NCBI GenBank assembly: GCA_046295655.1
Contig: JBKBMT010000053.1
Span: 1 to 19,535, forward strand
Source: JBKBMT01 sp046295655
GTDB lineage: Bacteria > Pseudomonadota > Alphaproteobacteria > Rhodobacterales > Rhodobacteraceae
Direction of reading: 5' to 3'
DNA length: 19,535 nucleotides
The notes under the pieces are model-generated. The model was given only the letters and a program-made list of their open reading frames with translations. It ran no database searches and was not told the origin of the DNA. The position numbers were made by a program, and so were the translations under genes. Every line of letters starts with the position of its first letter. Positions within the stretch are counted from its first letter, which is position 1. Shown piece after piece: positions 1 through 5,249 of the stretch.

Positions 1-336
1 TTCCAACGCCTCGGGCGTGTCGAGCGGCGGTTGCGTGTCGGGCCGCGCCACGATGGTGGTGACGCCGCCGGCGGCGGCGGCAAGCCCGGCGGAGCGGAAC
101 GATTCCCGGTGCCGCTCGCCCGGTTCGCCGATCTTCACGCCGACATCGACGATCCCCGGCGCAAGACAGCGGCCGCCGCAATCGACCGGGTTGACAGCTG
201 TCAACTTTTTTCCCTTGGGCTCCGCGTCTCGCGTTAACACTTCCTTGATGACACCGGCCTCCACCAGCAGGCCGCCCGGCCCGTCGGTACCCGCCTCGGG
301 GTCGATCAGCCGGGCGTTGTAGAAATGCAGGATCAT
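1..336 (-). CDS. pyrC: Dihydroorotase-like protein, probably non-catalytic PyrC' (5' part only)
   Basis: This is the first 112 codons of an amidohydrolase-family dihydroorotase; the gene runs off the left edge. The protein starts MILHFYNARLID and contains the family's APGIVD strand and the GGVTTIV segment. In active dihydroorotases the strand continues as DxHxHxREPG, where the two histidines bind zinc. Here it reads DVGVKIGEPG (residues 64-73), so both histidines are replaced, by G66 and K68. Non-catalytic homologues with this loss are encoded next to pyrB in several proteobacteria, where they act as structural partners of aspartate carbamoyltransferase. I infer the same role here, so a separate active dihydroorotase should exist elsewhere in the genome. 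The start codon overlaps the stop of the upstream PH-domain gene as ATGA, which indicates translational coupling. Residues of about 30-50 have unusual codons (TTA, AAA, ACA) for this genome. Confidence 0.88.
   Translation of the reverse strand, partial: MILHFYNARLIDPEAGTDGPGGLLVEAGVIKEVLTRDAEPKGKKLTAVNPVDCGGRCLAPGIVDVGVKIGEPGERHRESFRSAGLAAAAGGVTTIVARPDTQPPLDTPEALE
190..211 (+). repeat. 16-bp perfect palindrome followed by six T, inside pyrC'
   Basis: GTTGACAGCTGTCAAC at 190-205 is its own reverse complement and is directly followed by TTTTTT at 206-211. Read on the plus strand, it has the shape of a weak intrinsic terminator, with a six-pair stem, AGCT loop and T tract, antisense to the pyr operon. 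The palindrome also fits the TTGAC-N4-GTCAA layout of Crp/Fnr-type operators. It lies well within the coding sequence, so any function is uncertain. Confidence 0.5.
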
Positions 337-863
337 GCGGTTCCCCTTCGCGCCGCCTCGATGAGGGCATAGACTTCGGGCGCCTCGTGCAGCATCTCGA
401 AACCGGTGCCGACCTCGCGCAGGCCGTTCTTGCCGAGCTTGCGGTGAAAGGCGAACAGGACCGAGCCGGGGTTGCCCGGGCGCAGCTCCACCCGCTGGTC
501 CCGGTCGATGGGGAACGACTGGAGGTCGCGCCCCCTGGGCCAGTAATCGGTCGCGACAATGGCGCGCCGGTCGGTCAGCGTGTACCACGTGCCGCGCCGG
601 ACATGCGCCGACCAGAGCGTGGGGCCGAACATCAGCCCCAGCCCGACGGCCAGATGGAGCATCGGGAACAGCACCATCATGATCTCGCCGACGACGATGC
701 CGGCCACGATGAACAGCATTGCCATTCCGGCAAACGCAGCACCGACGACGAACATGGCGAATTCGGGCGCGCGGAACCGCAAACGCGGGTCGGGTCGGCC
801 CTGCCACATGATCTTCTCGCCGGGCTGCAGGATGCCCTCCCATCCTGCCGGAGTGTCCGTCAT
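333..863 (-). CDS. Membrane protein with bacterial PH-like domain (second of a pair)
   Basis: A 176-residue inner-membrane protein of unknown function. Residues 13-30 hold an ILQPGEKIMWQGRPDPRLRF segment typical of proteins with a YdbS/bPH2-type domain. Two hydrophobic helices follow at about 35-58 and 60-86, then the PH-like domain at about 91-173, opening with the family signature TWYTLTDRRAIV. The start at 863 is chosen because it overlaps the stop of the upstream PH-domain gene as ATGA, and the stop overlaps the pyrC' start in the same way. It is therefore translated as part of the pyrB-pyrC' operon. Proteins of this kind in Rhodobacterales are sometimes mislabelled as carbamoyltransferase subunits because of their position. 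The sequence shows no carbamoyltransferase motif. A role in membrane association or regulation of the pyrimidine enzymes is possible but is only inference from context. Confidence 0.85.
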   Translation of the reverse strand: MTDTPAGWEGILQPGEKIMWQGRPDPRLRFRAPEFAMFVVGAAFAGMAMLFIVAGIVVGEIMMVLFPMLHLAVGLGLMFGPTLWSAHVRRGTWYTLTDRRAIVATDYWPRGRDLQSFPIDRDQRVELRPGNPGSVLFAFHRKLGKNGLREVGTGFEMLHEAPEVYALIEAARRGTA

Positions 864-1303
864 CGACGCGCGTCCTCGATCGCCGCGACGAGGGCGGCCG
901 GGTCGGCCTGATACTTCATCAGGTGCTTGTCGCCCGCCCGTGTCACGATCTGCACATCGCCGAAGAACGGCCGCACGGTCTGGAGCGTCGAGAGCGGCAC
1001 AACGCGCCCGCCCGGCCCGATCAGTCGCCGGTCGGTCAGAAGCCATCGCTCGGCCAGTGCCTCGGAGGCAAGGAAGGCTGCGCGCGCGGCGATGGCCGCG
1101 ACGGCTGCCACGGGACCGACCCAGGGATGGGGATTGCCGATCGCCAGCAGCACGCCGAAGGCCGCGACGCCACCCAGGGCAGCCACCTTGGCATGGCCGC
1201 GCCAGTAGGCGCCGCGATCGGCAGGAAACTCGGCCAGGATCCGTTCGTCCCGAGCGAGGGCCACCTCCTGCCCGAGCAGCGAGTCGCGCCCGATCTCAGA
1301 CAT
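860..1303 (-). CDS. Membrane protein with bacterial PH-like domain (first of a pair)
   Basis: A 147-residue protein with two predicted membrane helices (about 36-55 and 61-80), followed by a short PH-like domain (about 85-145) that begins with ERWLLTDRRLIG. It is related in architecture to the following gene but shorter, as if the pair arose by duplication. Two in-frame ATGs occur, at 1309 and 1303. I prefer 1303 because the G-rich GGTGGGGG sits six bases upstream of it, whereas it abuts the ATG at 1309. Either way the gene begins inside the last codons of pyrB and ends in an ATGA overlap with the next gene, so it is an integral member of the operon. The function is unknown. Confidence 0.83.
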   Translation of the reverse strand: MSEIGRDSLLGQEVALARDERILAEFPADRGAYWRGHAKVAALGGVAAFGVLLAIGNPHPWVGPVAAVAAIAARAAFLASEALAERWLLTDRRLIGPGGRVVPLSTLQTVRPFFGDVQIVTRAGDKHLMKYQADPAALVAAIEDARR

Positions 1304-2261
1304 AGACATCCCCCACCGCCGCGCGGCCCCTTTCCGCGCGCAGGTTTCGCGCCAGCAGGTCCATGCAGGCCATCCGCACCGCGACGCCCATTTCCACCTG
1401 ATCCTGAATGACGCTGCGGTTGATGTCGTCGGCGATGGTCCCGTCGATCTCGACCCCGCGGTTCATCGGGCCGGGATGCATCACGATGGCGTCCGGCTTC
1501 GCCAGTGTCAGCTTCTCGGCGTCGAGGCCGTAGCGGTGGAAGTATTCCCGTTCCGACGGGATGAAGCCGCCGTCCATCCGTTCCTTCTGAAGCCGCAGCA
1601 TCATCACCACATCGGCGTCGCGGAGCCCTTCGCGCATGTCGTCGTGCACCTCGCAGCCCCAGTCGGCTGCGCCCGCGGGCATCAGCGTGGGGGGGCCGAC
1701 AAGGCGGATGCGGCTTTCCGTCTTGCCCAGCAGCAGGATGTTCGACCGCGCCACCCGGCTGTGGGCAATGTCGCCGCAGATCGCCACCGTCAGGCGATGC
1801 AGCCGGCCCTTGGCGCGCCGGATGGTCAGCGCGTCGAGCAGAGCCTGGGTGGGGTGTTCGTGCCGCCCGTCGCCGGCGTTCAGGACCGCGCAGTTGACCT
1901 TGGACGCCAGCAGGTTGACGGCGCCGGACGAAGGGTGCCGCACGACCAGAAGATCGGGGTGCATGGCGTTCAGCGTCAGCGCCGTGTCGATCAGGGTCTC
2001 GCCCTTCTTCACGCTGGACTGGGCCACGGACATGTTCATCACATCCGCCCCCAGCCGCTTGCCGGCGAGTTCGAAACTGGCCTGGGTGCGGGTCGAGGCC
2101 TCGAAGAACATGTTGATCTGGGTCATCCCCTCCAGCACATCGGTGCGCTTGACCGTGCGGCGGTTGAGGTCGACGTAGCGTTCGGCAAGGTCGAGGACGG
2201 TCGCGATCTCGGCCGGCGACAGCGGCTCGATCCCCAGAAGGTGGCGCTGGCGGAAGGGCAT
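1296..2261 (-). CDS. pyrB: Aspartate carbamoyltransferase catalytic subunit
   Basis: Cytosolic enzyme of de novo pyrimidine synthesis that joins carbamoyl phosphate and L-aspartate to give N-carbamoyl-L-aspartate. The 321-residue length matches the family. Visible motifs are the carbamoyl-phosphate loop FFEASTRT (residues 53-59), the lysines K85/K86 after SSV, HPTQALLD (136-143) with the catalytic-site histidine, the aspartate-domain residues around R167 and R223/Q225, and HPGPMNRG (262-269). The start MPFRQRHLLG at 2261 aligns with the usual N terminus and has a GGAG about seven bases upstream; the open frame extends farther but without family similarity. It is the first gene of the operon, followed by two PH-domain proteins and the PyrC' homologue. 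No pyrI regulatory subunit is seen, consistent with a PyrB-PyrC' type of complex. Confidence 0.97.
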   Translation of the reverse strand: MPFRQRHLLGIEPLSPAEIATVLDLAERYVDLNRRTVKRTDVLEGMTQINMFFEASTRTQASFELAGKRLGADVMNMSVAQSSVKKGETLIDTALTLNAMHPDLLVVRHPSSGAVNLLASKVNCAVLNAGDGRHEHPTQALLDALTIRRAKGRLHRLTVAICGDIAHSRVARSNILLLGKTESRIRLVGPPTLMPAGAADWGCEVHDDMREGLRDADVVMMLRLQKERMDGGFIPSEREYFHRYGLDAEKLTLAKPDAIVMHPGPMNRGVEIDGTIADDINRSVIQDQVEMGVAVRMACMDLLARNLRAERGRAAVGDVYV

Positions 2262-2286
2262 CGGCGGCTCCGGCGTGGACAGGTGG

Positions 2287-2315
2287 CTTATGGCAAATGG
2301 GCCGGAACCGGGCAA
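2287..2315 (-). promoter_or_regulatory. Candidate sigma-70-type promoter of the pyrB operon
   Basis: Reading the minus strand, TTGCCC (2315-2310) is followed after 17 bases by CATAAG (2292-2287). Spacing is ideal and the match to TTGACA/TATAAT is moderate. It would start transcription about 20 bases before the pyrB start codon. It lies in the 122-base divergent gap between pyrB and the glycosylase gene. Confidence 0.42.
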
Positions 2316-2383
2316 GCCTCGCGCGCATCGCCACGGCCGCGTGTCGCATTCCCATCGCCGGCAATCCGATCTAACGTCGCGCC

Positions 2384-3163
2384 ATGAGCCCCGCTGCCGA
2401 TCCGCTTCATCCCGAGCTGGCCGCCGCCCTGCTGACCTGGCAGGTCGAGCTGGGGGCAGACGAGCCCATCGGCGACGATCCGGTGGACCGATACCGTGCG
2501 GTCGGGCCCGCAGCGCCCGCCGCCGGTCCGGTCGCTCCGGCACTGCAGCGTGCAACCGCGGACCCCGTGGCGGACGCGCAGGCACAGGCGGCCTCGGCCG
2601 CCGACCTTGCCGCGCTGGCGGAAGCGCAGGCCGCCTTTCCGCATATCGAGATCCGCAAGGGCGCGCGCAATTTCGTCTTTTGCGACGGGCGTCCGGGTGC
2701 GCGGGTCATGATCGTGGGCGAGGCCCCCGGCGGCGAGGAAGACCGGCAGGGCAAGCCATTCGTGGGGCGGGCGGGGCAACTCCTGGACCGGATGCTGGCC
2801 GCGATCGGGCTGGACCGTCATGCGCCGGATCTCGATCGCGCGGTCTATATCGCCAATGTCCTGCCCTGGCGCCCGCCGGGCAACCGCGACCCCGAGCCGG
2901 GCGAGGTTGCCGTGATGCTGCCGTTCGTGCGGCGCCACGTCGAACTGGCCGCGCCGGAGGTGCTGGTCCTGATGGGCAACCATGCCTGCCAGGCGCTGAT
3001 CGGCCAGCGCGGGATCACCCGCTTGCGCGGCCAGTGGACCGAGGCCCTGGGCCGCCCGGCACTGCCGATGCTGCACCCGGCCTATCTGCTGCGTCAGCCG
3101 CATATGAAGCGGGAGGCATGGGCCGACCTTCTGTCGCTTTCCGAACGCCTGAGGCAGACATGA
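2384..3163 (+). CDS. Uracil-DNA glycosylase, family 4-like
   Basis: DNA repair enzyme expected to remove uracil from DNA by cleaving the N-glycosidic bond. The 259-residue protein has a low-complexity Ala/Pro-rich N-terminal part (about 1-85), then the glycosylase domain. Motif 1 is GEAPGGEEDRQGKPFVG (112-128), the middle part has NVLPWRPPGNRDP (158-170), and motif 2 is HPAYLLR (231-237), all typical of the SPO1-related family 4 enzymes. Classical family 4 proteins bind a 4Fe-4S cluster through four cysteines. Only two cysteines are present here (C100 and C202), so a normal cluster cannot form, although such forms seem common among alphaproteobacteria. The start ATG at 2384 is the first after the divergent gap. 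Its stop overlaps the moaB start as ATGA. Confidence 0.9.
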   Translation: MSPAADPLHPELAAALLTWQVELGADEPIGDDPVDRYRAVGPAAPAAGPVAPALQRATADPVADAQAQAASAADLAALAEAQAAFPHIEIRKGARNFVFCDGRPGARVMIVGEAPGGEEDRQGKPFVGRAGQLLDRMLAAIGLDRHAPDLDRAVYIANVLPWRPPGNRDPEPGEVAVMLPFVRRHVELAAPEVLVLMGNHACQALIGQRGITRLRGQWTEALGRPALPMLHPAYLLRQPHMKREAWADLLSLSERLRQT

Positions 3164-3702
3164 GCCGCATCGACGAAGCCCGCGACTTCATCCCGGTCCG
3201 CATCGCCGTCCTGACGGTCTCGGATACCCGGACCCCCGATCAGGACCGGTCGGGCGACACGCTGGTGGAGCGGCTGACCGCCGCGGGCCATATGCTGGCG
3301 GCGCGGGACATCGTCCGGGACGAGCGAAGCGAGATCGCGGGCCGGCTGCGGACCTGGATCGCCGATCCCGGCATCGACGTGATCCTGACCACGGGCGGCA
3401 CCGGCCTGACCGGGCGCGACGTGACCGTTGAGGCGCACCGCGACGTCTACGAGAAGGAGATCGAGGCGTTCGGGGCCGTGTTCACCATGGTCTCGATGCA
3501 GAAGATCGGCACATCGGCGATCCAGAGCCGGGCCTGCGGCGGCGTGGCGGGGGGCACCTATCTGTTCGCGCTGCCCGGCAGTCCCGGTGCCTGCCGCGAC
3601 GCCTGGGACGAGATCCTGCGCTGGCAGCTCGACTACCGGCACCGGCCCTGCAATCTGGTCGAGATCCTTCCGCGCCTCGAGGAGCACCGCCGACGGAAGT
3701 GA
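3160..3702 (+). CDS. moaB: Molybdopterin adenylyltransferase-like protein MoaB
   Basis: A 180-residue cytosolic protein of the MoaB/MogA fold, which acts in molybdenum cofactor synthesis by adenylylating molybdopterin. Visible motifs include IAVLTVSDTRT (15-25), the nucleotide-binding TTGGTGLTGRDVT (77-89) and LPGSPGACRDAWDEIL (138-153). The length fits MoaB. The start at 3160 overlaps the glycosylase stop as ATGA, so the two are co-translated although their roles are unrelated; this pairing recurs, to my knowledge, in Rhodobacterales. Within this window the only clear molybdopterin user is MsrP near the right end. Some MoaB proteins are poor catalysts and MogA does the main job, so the exact activity is not certain. 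Confidence 0.93.
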   Translation: MSRIDEARDFIPVRIAVLTVSDTRTPDQDRSGDTLVERLTAAGHMLAARDIVRDERSEIAGRLRTWIADPGIDVILTTGGTGLTGRDVTVEAHRDVYEKEIEAFGAVFTMVSMQKIGTSAIQSRACGGVAGGTYLFALPGSPGACRDAWDEILRWQLDYRHRPCNLVEILPRLEEHRRRK

Positions 3703-3735
3703 CGCCGCGCCGCGTTTGTTGACCGGGCGGCAGCT

Positions 3736-3763
3736 TTGCCCGGGCCCCCGTGCGCGCTAGGAT
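3736..3763 (+). promoter_or_regulatory. Candidate promoter of the RND operon
   Basis: TTGCCC (3736-3741) and TAGGAT (3758-3763) are separated by 16 bases, placing a start about 15 bases before the adaptor gene. The -35 half overlaps an inverted repeat (CCGGGC at 3723-3728 and GCCCGG at 3738-3743), which could be a repressor site or a weak hairpin after moaB. It has no T tract, so it is not a convincing terminator. Confidence 0.33.
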
Positions 3764-3785
3764 TGCGGAAACGGCAAGGATGGAC

Positions 3786-5246
3786 ATGCGGTTCTTCGGC
3801 CGGGCCATGGCAGGGCTTGCGATGCTCGCGGTGACGCTGGGCCTTCTGGCCTATGCGGGCATCATCCTGCGTGACGCCCTGGAGGCCCGCAGGGCGCAGC
3901 CGCCGGTCGCCCGGGCGGTGCGCGAGCGGGTCTATGCGGTCAATGTCGTTGCCATAAAGCCCGCCGAGATGGTGCCGGAACTGGAGGTCTTCGGCGAGGT
4001 CCGGGCCCGGCGGAGCTTCGATCTGCGTGCGCCGCGAAGCGGTCGGGTGATTGCCGTCGCCGCCGGTCTGGCCGAAGGCGTGTCCGTGAAGGAGGGCGCG
4101 GTACTGGTCCGGCTCGATCCGGCAGATGCGCAGGCGGCGGTCGATCTGGCCCGCGCGGACCTGCGGCGGGCCGAGGCCGATCTTGACGAGGCGCGCCGCG
4201 CGGTCCTGCTGGCGCGAGAGGATCTGGCCGTCGCAGAGCGGCAGGCGGTGCTGCGCGCGGCGGCGCTGGCGCGGCAGCGCGACCTGCGCGACCGCGGTGC
4301 CGGGTCGGAGGCGGCGGTGGAACAGGCCGAGCTGGCAGCGGTGGGCGCGGATCAGGCGCTGGTGTCCCGCCGGCAGGCGCTGGCGCAGACCGAGGCACGG
4401 GCCGATCAGGCCGAACTGACGCTGTCGCGACTGGCGATCACCCTGGCCGAGGCCGAACGGGCGCTCGACGACACTACCCTCACCGCAGGCCTGGCCGGGG
4501 TTCTGTCCGACCTGGCTGTAGTCGAGGGTGGCGTGGTGAGCGCCGGCGAGCGGCTGGCGCAGATTGTCGATCCCGCCGCGCTCGAGGTGGCGCTGCGACT
4601 GACGACAGCGCAGACCGCCCGGCTTCTGGACCCGGACGGGGTGCTTCTGCCGCTGCCCATGCGGGTGTCGCAGGACGTGGCGGGCTTCGCGCTGGAGGCG
4701 ACGGGGCGTCTTGCGCGGCTGGCGCCGCAGGCCGGGGCGGGGCAGGCCGGCCGTCTGGTGCTGGCCGAACTGGACGAGCCGGCGGGGTTCCAGCCGGGGG
4801 ATTTCGTCACCGCGCGGATCGCCGAGCCGCCACTGGCCCGGGTCGCGGCGCTGCCTTCGGCGGCGCTCGGCGCCGGCGACCGGGTGCTGGTGGTCGGGCC
4901 CGAGGACCGGCTGGAGGAAGTGCCGGTGGCGGTCCTGCGCAGGCAGGGAGATACGGTGCTGATTTCCGCGGCGCCGCTTGAAGGCCGCGAGGTGGTCGCC
5001 GAACGCACCGCGTTGCTGGGCCCGGGCATCCGCGTGCGGCCCGTGCGCGACGGGGAGGGTCCGACCGAAGGCGCGACGCGCGACCATGTGGCGCTGACAC
5101 CCGAACACCGCGCGCGTCTGATCCTTGCGGTGGAGGAAAACGCGCGCCTGCCAGCGCCGGTGCGCGCGCGGCTGCTCGCGCAGCTGGCGCAGGACCGCGT
5201 TCCTGCCGAGCTGGTCGCGCGGCTGGAAGCGCGGGGCGGGGGCTGA
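3786..5246 (+). CDS. RND efflux periplasmic adaptor (membrane fusion protein)
   Basis: A 486-residue adaptor that would link the inner-membrane RND pump encoded next to an outer-membrane channel. It has an N-terminal signal anchor (about 8-28), the barrel-sandwich half-motif RSFDLRAPRSGRV (76-88), a long coiled-coil hairpin rich in Ala, Arg and Glu (about 112-228), the returning half TTLTAGLAGVLSDLAVVEGG (230-249), and beta-barrel and membrane-proximal parts to about 425. Residues 437-483 add a charged helical tail, LTPEHRARLI and onward, that ordinary AcrA-type adaptors lack. I chose the ATG at 3786 because AAGGA lies five bases upstream; an ATG at 3780 is within that Shine-Dalgarno sequence. 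The permease begins three bases after its stop. The substrate is unknown, and no TolC-like gene is nearby. Confidence 0.9.
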   Translation: MRFFGRAMAGLAMLAVTLGLLAYAGIILRDALEARRAQPPVARAVRERVYAVNVVAIKPAEMVPELEVFGEVRARRSFDLRAPRSGRVIAVAAGLAEGVSVKEGAVLVRLDPADAQAAVDLARADLRRAEADLDEARRAVLLAREDLAVAERQAVLRAAALARQRDLRDRGAGSEAAVEQAELAAVGADQALVSRRQALAQTEARADQAELTLSRLAITLAEAERALDDTTLTAGLAGVLSDLAVVEGGVVSAGERLAQIVDPAALEVALRLTTAQTARLLDPDGVLLPLPMRVSQDVAGFALEATGRLARLAPQAGAGQAGRLVLAELDEPAGFQPGDFVTARIAEPPLARVAALPSAALGAGDRVLVVGPEDRLEEVPVAVLRRQGDTVLISAAPLEGREVVAERTALLGPGIRVRPVRDGEGPTEGATRDHVALTPEHRARLILAVEENARLPAPVRARLLAQLAQDRVPAELVARLEARGGG

Positions 5247-5249
5247 GCC

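Noticed and set aside
1036..2364. A 442-codon minus frame overlapping pyrB
   Set aside because: It is an out-of-frame reading of pyrB and the first PH-domain gene; the pyrB frame carries all catalytic motifs.
2275..3702. An N-terminal extension of moaB to 475 residues
   Set aside because: The extension reads the glycosylase gene in the wrong frame; the ATGA start at 3160 gives a normal MoaB length.
3723..3743. Hairpin after moaB as an intrinsic terminator
   Set aside because: The six-base arms have no following T tract and lie within the likely RND promoter.
3750..3785. Earlier start codons for the RND adaptor
   Set aside because: These add charged residues before the membrane anchor and overlap the proposed promoter and Shine-Dalgarno; 3786 has the best spacing.
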